A stretch of 35,828 nucleotides of DNA from the NCBI GenBank assembly GCA_025352165.1, contig JANXTX010000018.1:1-35828 (forward strand), read 5' to 3'. How positions within the stretch are numbered: position 1 is the stretch's first letter; the number at the start of each line of letters is the position of its first letter. The notes under the pieces are model-generated. The model had not been told where the DNA came from. It worked only from the letters and a program-made list of their open reading frames with translations, and did not search any database. The translations under genes were made by a program, and so were the position numbers. Positions 23,671 to 32,976 of the stretch are shown piece after piece. Source of the stretch: Caulobacteraceae bacterium. Lineage in GTDB: Bacteria > Pseudomonadota > Alphaproteobacteria > Caulobacterales > Caulobacteraceae.

Positions 23671-25193
23671 GCGGCGTCCTCCGGATAGGACCGGTCGGCG
23701 ACCGAACGCGCCGCCGCGTCGTCAGCCAGCACCCAGGTGTCCTTCGAGCCGCCGCCCTGGCTGGAATTGACCACCAGGGAGCCGCGCTTCAGCGCCACGC
23801 GGGTCAGGGCGCCAGGTGTGACCACCGTCGTGTCCCCGGACAGGATAAAGGGGCGAAGGTCGACGTGACGAGGCTCGATCTGACCATCAACGAGGCAGGG
23901 CGCGGTGGAAAGCTGGATGGTCGGCTGGGCGATGTAGTTGGTGGGGTCGGCCTTGAGCGCCTCGGCGAAGCTCGCCCGTTCCGCCTCGCTGGCGTGCGGA
24001 CCAACCAGCATGCCATAGCCGCCGGACGCGCCGACCGCCTTGACCACCACCTTGTCCAGATTGGCCAGCACGTGGGACAGCTGAGAGCGCTCGCGGCAAA
24101 GATAGGTCTCGACATTCGGCAGGATCGCCTCCTCGCCGAGGTAGTATTTGATGATCGCCGGGACGTAGGCATAGACCGCTTTGTCGTCGGCGACGCCGGT
24201 GCCGGGTGCGTTGCAGATGGCCACGTTTCCGGCCCGATAGGCGTTGAACAGCCCGGCGGCGCCGAGGGACGAGTCACGCCGAAAGGTGAGAGGGTCGATG
24301 AAGTCGTCGTCGACGCGCCGGTAGATTACATCGATTCGGCCAAGGCCAGTGGTGGTGCGCATATAGACTTGGTTGTCATGCACGACGAGGTCGCGTCCCT
24401 CGACCAGCGGCACGCCCATCAGCCGGGCGAGATAGGCGTGTTCGTAATAGGCCGAGTTGTAGACGCCCGGCGTGAGAACCACGACCTGCGGGTTGGCGCG
24501 CCGGTCGCCGGCCATGCTCTTGAGGGTCGACAGCAGCAGGTCGGGATAGCGCTCGACCGCGCGGACACCGGCCTCGCGGAAGGTGCTGGGGAAGGTCCGG
24601 CGCGAGGCGTCGCGGTTGGCGAGCATGTAGGAGACGCCCGAGGGCACTCGCAGATTGTCCTCAAGCACATAGAAGGTCCCTTCCACGCCGCGGATAAGGT
24701 CGCTGCCGCAGACGTTCACATAGGCGCCGTTGGGTACAAACAGGTGCTGCATTTCCCGGCGATACGAGGGTGCGCCCAGAACGAGGTCCCGCGGCAGAAC
24801 GCCGGCGGCCAGGATGCGCTGGGGGCCATAGATGTCGCCAAGAAACAGGTTGAGCGCGCGGAGGCGCTGGGTCAGGCCCGACTCGATCTTCGCCCACTCC
24901 GAGGCCGGGATGATGCGAGGGAACAGGTCGGTGGGAATGATCCGTTCCGTGGCGCTCTCCGCGCCATAGACGGTGAAGGTGATGCCCTGCAGCAGAAACG
25001 AACGCTCGAGCGTGCGCTGGCGGTCGCCGAGCGCTTCGACGCTGAGCGAGCGCATGCGGCGATGCAGGAGACGATAGTTTTCGCGTGTCAGTCCGTCACG
25101 ACTGAACATCTCATCATAGGCTTCGCCCAGCGGGTAAGCGGGGTCGGCCGAAAGCGACGGGTTTTCATTGTCGACGGGTCTTGCCTCGGCCAC
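23667..25193 (-). CDS. Circularly permuted type 2 ATP-grasp protein
   Basis: 508 residues. GEAYDEMFSRDGLTRENYR (23-41) begins the permuted ATP-grasp family; NVCGSDLIRGVEGTFYVLEDN and IYRRVDDDFIDPLTFR belong to the nucleotide and metal site, and VVKAVGASGGYGMLVG to the glycine-rich ATP-binding loop. ATP-grasp enzymes activate a carboxylate as an acyl-phosphate and join it to an amine or thiol. It is the first gene of the operon with alpha-E and transglutaminase. The 157 bases between it and atpF contain one short hairpin (25320-25334) and no gene. Confidence 0.92.
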   Translation of the reverse strand: MAEARPVDNENPSLSADPAYPLGEAYDEMFSRDGLTRENYRLLHRRMRSLSVEALGDRQRTLERSFLLQGITFTVYGAESATERIIPTDLFPRIIPASEWAKIESGLTQRLRALNLFLGDIYGPQRILAAGVLPRDLVLGAPSYRREMQHLFVPNGAYVNVCGSDLIRGVEGTFYVLEDNLRVPSGVSYMLANRDASRRTFPSTFREAGVRAVERYPDLLLSTLKSMAGDRRANPQVVVLTPGVYNSAYYEHAYLARLMGVPLVEGRDLVVHDNQVYMRTTTGLGRIDVIYRRVDDDFIDPLTFRRDSSLGAAGLFNAYRAGNVAICNAPGTGVADDKAVYAYVPAIIKYYLGEEAILPNVETYLCRERSQLSHVLANLDKVVVKAVGASGGYGMLVGPHASEAERASFAEALKADPTNYIAQPTIQLSTAPCLVDGQIEPRHVDLRPFILSGDTTVVTPGALTRVALKRGSLVVNSSQGGGSKDTWVLADDAAARSVADRSYPEDAA

Positions 25194-25350
25194 TCAGGTC
25201 CGCCCATGTCGTTCTTGTACTGGACGATAGATGTCCACGACCGGCGTCAGATCGCAAGCGTCCGAATCAATGAATCGAACGTCGAATCGACTGGATGCCT
25301 CATTAATAGGCGGCTACATGGCTCCGGCGGAGCCAGACCAGTTTTCGGGA

Positions 25351-25854
25351 CTAGCGGAATCCGGTGGAAAGATCGGCCAGGCCGCTGTCGATCAACGGGT
25401 CGGCCGTCGCCCCGGCGATGCGGGCGGCGAGAATGGTTTCCGCGGCGTGGCTCGCCAGGTCGGCGGCGGCGGCCTTTACCTCGGCGGTCGCCAGAGCTTC
25501 GGCGACGGCGATCTTGCGTGTCGCCAGTTCGCGCATACGGCGGATATCGTCCTCGAGATCCTTGGCCGCCTCGGCGCGGATGCGTTCAGCGTCCGCGGCC
25601 GCCGCTTCGAGCATCGCGGCGGCGGCGCGCTCGGTTTCGGCGCGCTGCTCCTTGATCTGCTCGAGCAGGGCCTTGGCCTCGTCGCTCAGCTGGGTTGCCT
25701 CATCGAGACGCGCCTGAACCTTGGCGCCGGCGTCGTCGAGCGCCTTGGCCGCCATGCTCGGAATCTTGGCGCGCCAGAGAATGACGACGAACACCGCCAG
25801 GGCGATCGCAATCCAGAAGTGGGCGTCCTGGAGGAGATTGGTCAGCGCGGACAC
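25351..25854 (-). CDS. atpF: ATP synthase F0 subunit b
   Basis: 167 residues from the GTG at 25854, with AAGGAG nine bases ahead; the longer frame to 25908 overlaps the upstream gene. One membrane helix (WIAIALAVFVVILW, about 14-27) is followed by a long Ala/Glu/Lys coiled coil that forms the peripheral stalk. Together with b' it makes the heterodimer typical of alphaproteobacteria and photosynthetic lineages. It is the last gene of the F0 operon, 13 bases after b'. Confidence 0.93.
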   Translation of the reverse strand: MSALTNLLQDAHFWIAIALAVFVVILWRAKIPSMAAKALDDAGAKVQARLDEATQLSDEAKALLEQIKEQRAETERAAAAMLEAAAADAERIRAEAAKDLEDDIRRMRELATRKIAVAEALATAEVKAAAADLASHAAETILAARIAGATADPLIDSGLADLSTGFR

Positions 25855-25867
25855 GAGTCGGGTCTCC

Positions 25868-26413
25868 TTAAGCTTGTCCGGCCGGAGCCGCGCGGCTGAG
25901 CGCCGCATCGATCTCGGCGGCCGACGCCGGGGCGCCGGTGAGCTTCGAGATCATGGCTCCCGCGGTTTCCACGGCGATCGAATGGACGTGCTGCATGGCG
26001 CTGTCGCGGGCCGCGGCGATACGCGCCTCGGCGTCGGCGAAGCCCTTGGCGAGCCGGCCGGCTTCCTCGGCTCGCTGCTTGGCGGCGTTCGACTTGGCCT
26101 CGGCCTTGGCGTCGGCGGCCAGCTTCTGCGCCCGGTCCCGGGCGGCGTGCATTTCCTCCGCCGCGGCCTTGGCCTGGGCTTCGGCTTCGTCCTTCAGGCG
26201 CCGGGCTTTGGCGATATCGCCGGCGATCCTGTCCTCGCGCTCAGAGATGGTCTCGCCGATGTTCGGCACGAAAACGCGTGAGAACATCAGGTAGAGGAAC
26301 AGGAAGGTCATCAGCAGCCATACAATCTGGCCTGGCCACTGGCTCAGGTCGAATTGCGGCAGGCCGCCGCCATGGCTGGCGGCGGCGTCGGCGACGGGCG
26401 TCGGATCAGCCAT
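25868..26413 (-). CDS. atpF': ATP synthase F0 subunit b'
   Basis: 181 residues. A Gly/His-rich N-terminal segment precedes the membrane helix (IVWLLMTFLFLYLMFSRVF, about 30-48), then VPNIGETISEREDRIAGDI and a long coiled coil (54-165). The N-terminal FDLSQWPGQIVWL pattern is that of b' (AtpG/AtpX) rather than b. It starts 11 bases after the subunit c stop. Confidence 0.93.
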   Translation of the reverse strand: MADPTPVADAAASHGGGLPQFDLSQWPGQIVWLLMTFLFLYLMFSRVFVPNIGETISEREDRIAGDIAKARRLKDEAEAQAKAAAEEMHAARDRAQKLAADAKAEAKSNAAKQRAEEAGRLAKGFADAEARIAAARDSAMQHVHSIAVETAGAMISKLTGAPASAAEIDAALSRAAPAGQA

Positions 26414-26424
26414 TTAAGTGGCCG

Positions 26425-26649
26425 CTACTTGAACAGGATGAGCAGGCCCATCACGAAGCCGAACAGGCCCATCGTTTCGGCCAGGGCCATGCCCAGGAAC
26501 AGATAGGTGCGTTCGCCGGCGGCGGCGGCCGGGTTGCGGATGGCGGCTTGCAGATAGTTGCCGAACAGGATGCCGAGGCCGGCGCCGGCCCCGATCAGAC
26601 CGGTCATCGCGAGACCCGCGCCGATAAGCTTGGCTGAATTGACGTCCAT
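26425..26649 (-). CDS. atpE: ATP synthase F0 subunit c
   Basis: 74 residues, two membrane helices joined by the polar RNP loop (38-40). The first helix has the GAGAGLG packing motif (20-26), and Glu58 (ALAETMG) is the proton carrier. No second polar residue for sodium coordination stands out near Glu58, so proton coupling is expected. Start chosen at the ATG before DVNSAKLIG, the usual alphaproteobacterial N-terminus. Confidence 0.97.
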   Translation of the reverse strand: MDVNSAKLIGAGLAMTGLIGAGAGLGILFGNYLQAAIRNPAAAAGERTYLFLGMALAETMGLFGFVMGLLILFK

Positions 26650-26682
26650 TGTAGGTGTTGTCCTTGTTACGATTAGGTTGGA

Positions 26683-27480
26683 TCAGTGACCGTGATCGAG
26701 GTTCAGAACCTCGTTTAGATAGACACATGTAAGGGCCGAAAACACGAAGGCCTGAATGAGGGCGATAATGAAATCCAGCGCTGTCAGCGCCAGCACCATC
26801 GCGAACGAAAGGCCCGAGCCGAGCAGGCCCAGGGTATTGAGGCCAAAGCCGCTCAGGCCGAACAGGCCCAGTCCGACGACGAAGCTGCCGAAGATGTAGA
26901 CGACCACGTGACCGCCCAGCATGTTGCCGAAAAGCCGTAGCGCCAGCGTGAACGGCCGGATCAGGAACGAGATCATCTCGATGACCATCAGGAACGCGCT
27001 CATCGCCGGGTGCATGCCAGACGGCCAGAACAGCTTGAAGAAGCCGAGGCCGTTCTTGGCGAAGCCGACGACCAGGACCAGCGCGAAGGTCATCACCGCA
27101 AGGGTCGCGGTGACCGCCAGCTGCGAGGTGACGGTGAAGCCGCCGGGCATCAGGCCCAGGATGTTCATCATCGCAATCATCATGAACAACGAGAATACGA
27201 ACGGCAGGTACGGCCGGCCGCGGTCGCCGATAATGCCGCCGGTAAGGGTGTTGTCGACCATGCCATAGATCATTTCGGCCATCGCCTGCATGCGGTCAGG
27301 CACCAGTTGGCGCTTGGCGCATGCGAGGAAGAAGGCCGTGATCAGACCGGCGGTAAGCAGCATGAAGAACACGGAATTGGTGATCGACATATCGACCACG
27401 CCCACTCCGGGAATCGTGAAGGAAGGGATGTTCACGATCTTCTGGATCATGAACTGTTCCATTGGCTCGATCGCGGCCAT
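26683..27480 (-). CDS. atpB: ATP synthase F0 subunit a
   Basis: 265 residues with five to six membrane helices. The proton-path helix reads LALRLFGNMLGGHVV (179-193) with the essential Arg182, preceded by VIEMISFLIRP (166-176). The N-terminus could begin at the first Met or at Met7 (MEQFMIQK); the first is kept. It lies 18 bases after atpI and 33 before atpE. Confidence 0.96.
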   Translation of the reverse strand: MAAIEPMEQFMIQKIVNIPSFTIPGVGVVDMSITNSVFFMLLTAGLITAFFLACAKRQLVPDRMQAMAEMIYGMVDNTLTGGIIGDRGRPYLPFVFSLFMMIAMMNILGLMPGGFTVTSQLAVTATLAVMTFALVLVVGFAKNGLGFFKLFWPSGMHPAMSAFLMVIEMISFLIRPFTLALRLFGNMLGGHVVVYIFGSFVVGLGLFGLSGFGLNTLGLLGSGLSFAMVLALTALDFIIALIQAFVFSALTCVYLNEVLNLDHGH

Positions 27481-27498
27481 CAGATGCTCTTCAACCCC

Positions 27499-27879
27499 TC
27501 AGTCATCGTCCTCATCATCCACTTCGGGAACCACAGCGGCGCTCCCGTTCAACTCACTCGCCGCCTTCGCGCTCTTGCGCGAGGCGGTCACCACAACGGC
27601 GTAGATCGAAAGACCCGTCCCGATCACCAGTCCGCCAACCACACCCCAGGGGCTGGTATGGACGAAGTGATCGACCAGCCAGCCAAATCCCACTCCGCCC
27701 AGCACGCCGCCGAGCATCTCGCCCAACACCCGGTAGCCATCCGAGGCCGACGAACCGCCGATTCCCAGAACCTGCGGTCCTGGAAACTTCGACTTGTCCG
27801 CGCCGGCGGCGTCAAAGGCCTCGAGCCGCCGATGTAAACGCTCGAGAGCGCTGTGGCTCGACTCCTCCGGTTCTGGCAT
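27499..27879 (-). CDS. atpI: AtpI-family ATP synthase assembly protein
   Basis: 126 residues from the ATG at 27879 (AGAGAAG ahead); the longer frame upstream lies in the promoter region. A charged N-terminal part (about 1-60) precedes two hydrophobic segments (GGVLGGVGFGWLVDHFV and GVVGGLVIGTGLSIYAVVV) and an acidic tail (EVDDEDDD). AtpI/AtpZ-type proteins help c-ring assembly or Mg and Ca supply. First gene of the F0 operon. Confidence 0.88.
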   Translation of the reverse strand: MPEPEESSHSALERLHRRLEAFDAAGADKSKFPGPQVLGIGGSSASDGYRVLGEMLGGVLGGVGFGWLVDHFVHTSPWGVVGGLVIGTGLSIYAVVVTASRKSAKAASELNGSAAVVPEVDDEDDD

Positions 27880-27950
27880 GGACTTCTCTAGAGGTCCTTT
27901 AGCCGATCTCGCACGCCCCCGCCGAGGGTCGGCTTGGTCGGCGCGGAACC

Positions 27951-27975
27951 TATAGACGCGGACCCCGGGCGTCAA
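27951..27975 (-). promoter_or_regulatory. Promoter of the F0 ATP synthase operon
   Basis: On the minus strand TTGACG (27970-27975), a 13-base spacer and TCTATA (27951-27956) fit the Caulobacter housekeeping pattern TTGACGS-N10-14-GCTANA. It lies about 70 bases before the atpI start. Confidence 0.6.
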
Positions 27976-28005
27976 GATTTCGTGAACACGAGTTAAGCTA
28001 TTGAA

Positions 28006-28038
28006 TATAAATGTCAAACTTACTAAACTCGAAGGAGG
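28006..28038 (+). promoter_or_regulatory. -10 element and ribosome site deciding the GST start
   Basis: TATAAA (28006-28011) is a good -10 that overlaps an ATG at 28011. Transcription starting about seven bases later would exclude that ATG. AAGGAGG (28032-28038) lies five bases before a TTG at 28044, which then becomes the start. The -35 region is weak. Confidence 0.5.
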
Positions 28039-28043
28039 CGACC

Positions 28044-28673
28044 TTGCTGAAACTGTTCTATGCGCCCGGCGCGTGTTCGCTGGCGCCCCATATTGTCCTC
28101 GAGGAGATCGGCGAGCCATTTGAACTGGAGCGCGTTAACCTTCGGGAAGGCGCGCAACGCCTGCCCGCCTATCTGGCGGTTAACCCCAAGGGACGCGTCC
28201 CGGCCCTGGCGAGCGACAGGGGCGTGTTGACCGAAAACCCCGCCATCCTGGCCTATCTCGCCCAGAGCTTTCCGCAGGCCGGCCTCGCGCCCCTGGATGA
28301 TCCGTTCGGGTTTGCCCGCATGCAGGCATTCAACGGGTTCCTGTCGTCGACCGTGCACGTCGCCTTCGCCCATGCCTTCCGGCCGGAACGATACGCGGAT
28401 GGCGACGTCGCCGCACAGGCGATGCGCGCCAAGGCTCCGCAGGCGCTCGCCGCCGCGTTCGCGCTGGTCGAGGAGACATTTGCCGACGGCCGACCGTATG
28501 TGCTTGGCGACCAATACAGCGTCGCCGATGCTTATTTGTCGGTGTTCTCGCGCTGGCTGGAGGGCCGCGGCCTTGGCCGGTTGGCGGACTTCCCAAAGAC
28601 GGCCGCGCACCTCGAACGGGTGTCTGGCCGCCCGGCCGTTCGGCGGGCGCTCGCAACAGAGGCGGCGGCCTAG
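28044..28673 (+). CDS. Glutathione S-transferase (beta-class-like)
   Basis: 209 residues from the TTG at 28044 (open frame back to 28011). LKLFYAPGACSLAPHIVLEE is the thioredoxin-fold start, with the Cys of GACSLAPH typical of beta-class and related bacterial GSTs. NPKGRVPALASDRGVLTENPAIL contains the cis-Pro and Glu-Asn-type glutathione-binding turn. The helical C-domain includes GDQYSVADAYLSVFSRW. It conjugates or reduces electrophiles in the cytoplasm. It reads away from the F0 operon and converges on smc. Confidence 0.9.
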   Translation: MLKLFYAPGACSLAPHIVLEEIGEPFELERVNLREGAQRLPAYLAVNPKGRVPALASDRGVLTENPAILAYLAQSFPQAGLAPLDDPFGFARMQAFNGFLSSTVHVAFAHAFRPERYADGDVAAQAMRAKAPQALAAAFALVEETFADGRPYVLGDQYSVADAYLSVFSRWLEGRGLGRLADFPKTAAHLERVSGRPAVRRALATEAAA

Positions 28674-28775
28674 CGAAGATTTTCCCCGGCCCAATAGAGA
28701 TGGGCGCGTCGTCTGGCATGACCGCCCGGCTTGGAAACCGGTCTTTGCCATTCACACTGCCGGAAGGCCTTCGAT

Positions 28776-28824
28776 CCCCCCTCCCCGCTCGACCCGCCGA
28801 ACGCCGGGTTGAGCGGGGAGGGGG
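28776..28824. repeat. Long GC-rich hairpin between gst and smc
   Basis: Positions 28776-28796 (ccccctccccgctcgacccg) pair with 28805-28824 with one mismatch around a roughly 8-base loop, a stem of 20 base pairs. Both flanking genes converge here, so it may stop transcription from both sides, though there is no U-tract. The composition resembles single arms of the repeat families elsewhere in the window. Confidence 0.75.
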
Positions 28825-28893
28825 CATGGCGAGCAATGCCCGATCCAAGCGAAGAAATCGATTAGCGCGAAGTTCCGCTCATGATCGACCAGG

Positions 28894-31800
28894 CTACCTC
28901 GCAGCCAGTTCCTCAGCCTGGCGCAGGTCGACGGACACCAGTTGCGAGACGCCGCGCTCACGCATGGTTACGCCGTAGAGCCGATCCATGCGCGACATCG
29001 TCAACGGGTGGTGGGTAATTGTGATGAAGCGCGTGGGAGCGCGCGTGCGCATTTCGGCGAGGAGGTTGCAGAAGCGTTCCACGTTGGCGTCGTCTAACGG
29101 CGCGTCGACCTCATCGAGCACGCAGATCGGGGCCGGATTGGCCAGGAACACCGCGAAGATCAGGGCGACCGCCGTCAGCGCCTGTTCGCCGCCGCTCATC
29201 AGGCTCATCACCGCCATGCGCTTGCCGGGTGGGCAGGCGAAAATCTCCAGGCCAGCCTCAAGCGGGTCGTCGGATTCGACCAGCCTGAGCTCCGCCTGGC
29301 CGCCCTGGAACAGGCTGGTGAACAGGGCGCGGAAATGACCGTCGATGATCTCGAACGCCGCGAGCAGCCGTTCGCGGCCTTCGGCGTTTAGCTCGGCGAT
29401 CGCGGCGCGCAGGCGTGACAGTGCGCCATCCAGGTCAGCCTTTTCGGTATTGAGCGTGTCCAGCCGCTCGGCGAGCTCAGCCGCCTCGTCTTCCGCCATC
29501 AGGTTCACGGGGCCGATCGCGTCGCGTTCGCGTTCCAGGGCGGCCAGCCGCGCCTCGACCCTTGCGGCTTCCATCAAGGCATCGCCCTCTTCGGCGGCTT
29601 CGGCCAGCTCCGCCGCCAGGTCCCGCGGTTCCAGCCCGGTCGCCTCGGTGAGATCGGCGGCCAGCTCGGCCAGTCGTTCCCGGGCAGCCTGCAGTCGAGC
29701 CTCAGCCCCGGCGCGAGCCTCCCTGGCGTCGGCCGCCTGAGCATCCGCGGCGCGAGCGGCGCGGTCAGCCTCGGCGCGATCGGACTCTGCCTTTGCAAGC
29801 GCGTCGTTGGCCGCCGACTGCCGGTTCCGGGCGATGGTGAGCTCGTCGAGCAGGCGTTCGCGGTTCGCCTGCGTCTCGGCGGGCGCGTCCCGGGCGGCGT
29901 CGAGCGCGGCGCGGGCCTTGAGCAATTCCGCCTCCAGCGCCTTGCCTCGGGTTTGGGCGGCTGTTCCCCGTCGCGACCAGTCGGTGCGATCACGCCTGAG
30001 TCCCTCGATCCGTCGTGTGCGGGCCTCGGCGACGCGAAGTTCAACGTCGAGCGCCGACTGGGCTCGCGCGGCTGCCTCGCGCGCCGCCGCAGCCGCCGTC
30101 CGTGCTTCTTCCAGACGGGCAGCCAGACCCTCGTCCCTCGCGGCGCCACGCGCCTGCTCCTCGGCCGCCGCATATTGTGCGTTGGCCGCGTCAAGATCGC
30201 CGCGCAGACGCTCAAGGGCTTCGTCGAGGGACTGCGTGCGGGCGTCGAGCCTGGCGGCTTCTCGCTCCAGCCGGTCGACGGCTTCCCTTGCCGTGGCCAC
30301 TTCGATTTCAGCCGTGCGGGGCGCCGAGCGGGCAACCCGCGCCGCCTCTTCGGCCGCCTGCTGTACGCGGGTGGCGTCCTGCTGTTTAGCCTTCGCCTCG
30401 GCGAGGCGAGGCGACAGTTCGGCGATCTGGCTCTCAAGTTCCGCCAGTCTGGTGATCTGCTCCAGCCTGACCTGCGCGGGTCGCGGCGCTTCGGCCGTCA
30501 CGGTGAAGCCATCCCAGCGCCACAGGTCGCCCTCTCGCGAGACCAGACGCATGCCGGGTTTGAGCATGGCCTGGAGCCGATGCCCGTCGGATCGCGCGAC
30601 CAGCGCGGTCAAGGCGAGGCGGGCCGCGAGCTCCGGCGGCGCCGAGATCAGCGGGCCGAGCGGGCTGGCGACTTCTGGCCATTCCGGCTCACCCGGATCC
30701 GCTCCGGCCCAGAACGCCGGCGCGCGAGAATCCAGCGAGGCCTGCAGGTCGTCGCCAAGCGCGGCAGCCAGCGCGGCCTCCAGTCCACGTTTGGGCGAGA
30801 CAGCCTCGAGCACCGGGGCGAAACCGGTCCTCGCCGTCGACGCGGCGATACGTGCAAGGCCACGGGCCTCCGCCTGCCGCCCGCCAAGTTCATCTTCCAG
30901 CGCCCGAGCGCTCTGCCGCGCCACGCTTTCGGCGCGAGCGGCGTCGGCGCGGGCGGCCTCGGCAGCCTCAAGCCTGTCGCGCGCCTTGACCAGTGCGTCC
31001 TGGGCGACGCCCAGCACTCCGCGCGCTCGCGCCAGGCCTTCGCTGTCGGCGGGCGCCAGGCCCTGTCGCTCGCGCTGCATCTGCTCCACGGCGGCGGCGG
31101 CTCGTGATCGGCGGGCGAGTGCATCGGCCAGCCGCGCCGCGCTCGCTCTCGCATCAGCCTCGGCGGCCGCGCTCCGCGAGGCCAGCGCCTCCACCTGCGC
31201 TTCGGCGCGCGCCCGGCCAGCCTCCGCTTCAAGGGCCTCGGCGCGAAGCTGCGGGGTTCTTTGCGGCGCCGCGGCGATCTCGGCCTCCACCTCGGCTATT
31301 TCCGGATCCAGGCGAGCGGTGGCGGCGACCGAATCCTCTGCGATCTGCTCCTCGCGAGACGCATCGGCCCGCAGGCGGTGAATGTCCTGCTCCAGACGTG
31401 AAACCTCGCGCTGGGCGTTTTCCACGGCGCGTTCCAGGCGATCGGCCTCGATGTCGAGACGATGCAGAATGGCCGCGGCCGCCGTTGCCTCATCGCGCAG
31501 GGGCGCAATCGCCATGGCCGCGTCGATCGCCGCCGTGGCCGCCGCCGCCGCCACGCGTGCCGACAGTTCGGCCTGATGGTGAGCCTGGGCGACCTCGCTG
31601 GCCAGCCGTTCGACGCCTGACCGCGCCTCTGACCAGCGCGCGAGCAGCAGTCGGCCGCGCAGGGTCCGGATCTCGGCTGCAAGAGTCTTGTAACGCGCGG
31701 CCTGTCTCGCCTCGCGTCGCAGCCTGGCCAGATTGGCGGCGAGCTCGGTCGACAGGTCGTCGAGCCGCTGGAGATTGGTCTGCGCCGCCCGCACCCGCAG

Positions 31801-32343
31801 TTCAGCTTCGTGGCGCCGACCATAGAGACCGGAGACCCCGGCCGCCTCTTCGAGCACCCTGCGACGGTTCTGCGGCCGCGCGGCGATCAGCTCCGAAATC
31901 TGTCCTTGCCGAACCAGGGCCGGCGAGTTCGCGCCCGTCGAGGCGTCGGCGAACAGCAACTGCACGTCACGCGCGCGGACTTCCGAGCCATTGACGCGAT
32001 AGGACGATCCGTCACCCCGGTCGATCCGGCGAACCACTTCGAGGATCGGCTGGTCATTGAACGCCGCCGGCGCCGTGCGATCCGCGTTATCGATCGTCAG
32101 CATCACCTCGGCATGATTGCGCGCCGGTCGCGCGCCGGTTCCGGCAAAGATGACATCATCCATGCCTTCGCCGCGCATGGCCTTGGCGGAACTGGCTCCC
32201 ATAACCCAGCGCAGGGCTTCGAGCAGGTTGGATTTGCCGCAGCCGTTCGGGCCGACGATCCCCGTGAGACCCGGTTCTATGCGGAACTCGGTGGGGTCGA
32301 CGAAGGACTTGAAGCCCGAAAGGCGCAGCCTGGAGAATTGCAC
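28894..32343 (-). CDS. smc: Chromosome segregation protein SMC
   Basis: 1149 residues. Walker A is GPNGCGKS (31-38), the ABC signature LMSGGEQ (1048-1054) and Walker [13 protein letters not shown] (1074-1085), with the two ATPase halves joined by long Ala/Glu/Arg coiled coils. The hinge lies in the middle around 500-620 ([20 protein letters not shown] opens it). SMC dimers with ScpA and ScpB form the condensin ring that loads at parS and aligns chromosome arms. The gene ends the dciA-dsbA-dsbA-smc run, 21 bases after the second dsbA-like gene. Length is normal for alphaproteobacteria. Confidence 0.97.
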   Translation of the reverse strand: MQFSRLRLSGFKSFVDPTEFRIEPGLTGIVGPNGCGKSNLLEALRWVMGASSAKAMRGEGMDDVIFAGTGARPARNHAEVMLTIDNADRTAPAAFNDQPILEVVRRIDRGDGSSYRVNGSEVRARDVQLLFADASTGANSPALVRQGQISELIAARPQNRRRVLEEAAGVSGLYGRRHEAELRVRAAQTNLQRLDDLSTELAANLARLRREARQAARYKTLAAEIRTLRGRLLLARWSEARSGVERLASEVAQAHHQAELSARVAAAAATAAIDAAMAIAPLRDEATAAAAILHRLDIEADRLERAVENAQREVSRLEQDIHRLRADASREEQIAEDSVAATARLDPEIAEVEAEIAAAPQRTPQLRAEALEAEAGRARAEAQVEALASRSAAAEADARASAARLADALARRSRAAAAVEQMQRERQGLAPADSEGLARARGVLGVAQDALVKARDRLEAAEAARADAARAESVARQSARALEDELGGRQAEARGLARIAASTARTGFAPVLEAVSPKRGLEAALAAALGDDLQASLDSRAPAFWAGADPGEPEWPEVASPLGPLISAPPELAARLALTALVARSDGHRLQAMLKPGMRLVSREGDLWRWDGFTVTAEAPRPAQVRLEQITRLAELESQIAELSPRLAEAKAKQQDATRVQQAAEEAARVARSAPRTAEIEVATAREAVDRLEREAARLDARTQSLDEALERLRGDLDAANAQYAAAEEQARGAARDEGLAARLEEARTAAAAAREAAARAQSALDVELRVAEARTRRIEGLRRDRTDWSRRGTAAQTRGKALEAELLKARAALDAARDAPAETQANRERLLDELTIARNRQSAANDALAKAESDRAEADRAARAADAQAADAREARAGAEARLQAARERLAELAADLTEATGLEPRDLAAELAEAAEEGDALMEAARVEARLAALERERDAIGPVNLMAEDEAAELAERLDTLNTEKADLDGALSRLRAAIAELNAEGRERLLAAFEIIDGHFRALFTSLFQGGQAELRLVESDDPLEAGLEIFACPPGKRMAVMSLMSGGEQALTAVALIFAVFLANPAPICVLDEVDAPLDDANVERFCNLLAEMRTRAPTRFITITHHPLTMSRMDRLYGVTMRERGVSQLVSVDLRQAEELAAR

Positions 32344-32364
32344 AGCCGTGGTTTCGGCTCCCGG

Positions 32365-32976
32365 CTACCGGTGACGGGCTTGTGCGATCGCGGCGCTCAG
32401 CTGCGCGAGTGTCTGTTCGCCGTCCAGGGTCTTGTCGCCGACGATGAAGGTCGGCGTGCCGGTGATCTTGTCATCCGTTACACGCTTGTCCGCGCGCGCC
32501 TCGAGCGCCTGCAAGGCCACCTGACTTTGCAGGCAGGACTTGAACTGGGCCTCGGTCATGCCGGCGGCCTGCGCCACCTTGAGAAGCTCGTTGACACCGG
32601 CGTTCTCGATCTGCGCCTGATTGGCGAACACGCCTTCGACAACCTGGAAGTACTTCCTGGGGCCGGCGCAGCGCGCTGTCATGAAGCCGGCCGCCGCCAG
32701 CGTCGAGTCGCCGAACAGCATTTCGCGGAAGACAAAGCGAACCTTGCCGGTATCGATGTAGGTCTTCTTGAAATCCGGGAACACTTCCTTTGCCCAGGTC
32801 GCGCAGTGCGGGCACCCCAGCGATGCATATTCCACGACGGTAACGCGCGCGTGGGGGTTGCCGAGCGACATGTCGTCGGGCGCCGCCGCTGTAGTGGCGG
32901 CCTGGGTCAAGGGCGCCAGCAGGGTCATGGCGAGCGCCGCGGCCAGCAGTCCGCGCCGCGGAGTTGAATGCTTCAT
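32365..32976 (-). CDS. DsbA-family thiol-disulfide oxidoreductase
   Basis: 203 residues from the ATG at 32976, which shares its A with the TGA of the preceding gene (TGATG). A signal peptide (about 1-26, LTQAA cleavage) exports it. The redox motif is LGCPHCATW, with the helical insert after residue 90 and the cis-Pro in GTPTFIVG. CPHC is an oxidising DsbA-type motif. It and the following homologue are tandem duplicates that differ in their N-terminal sorting signal. Placement before smc is common in the alphaproteobacteria. Confidence 0.9.
   Translation of the reverse strand: MKHSTPRRGLLAAALAMTLLAPLTQAATTAAAPDDMSLGNPHARVTVVEYASLGCPHCATWAKEVFPDFKKTYIDTGKVRFVFREMLFGDSTLAAAGFMTARCAGPRKYFQVVEGVFANQAQIENAGVNELLKVAQAAGMTEAQFKSCLQSQVALQALEARADKRVTDDKITGTPTFIVGDKTLDGEQTLAQLSAAIAQARHR

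Noticed and set aside
25320-25334. Hairpin ggctccg-gc-ggagcc after atpF as a terminator
   Set aside because: No U-tract on the minus strand; the role is uncertain, so it is not annotated as a terminator.
23865-25655. 596-codon open frame antisense to the ATP-grasp gene
   Set aside because: Sequence is the complement of conserved ATP-grasp codons and runs through atpF; no motif of its own.
29807-31381. 524-codon open frame antisense to smc
   Set aside because: Ser/Arg/Ala-rich with no domain pattern; a typical GC-rich shadow of a coiled-coil gene.
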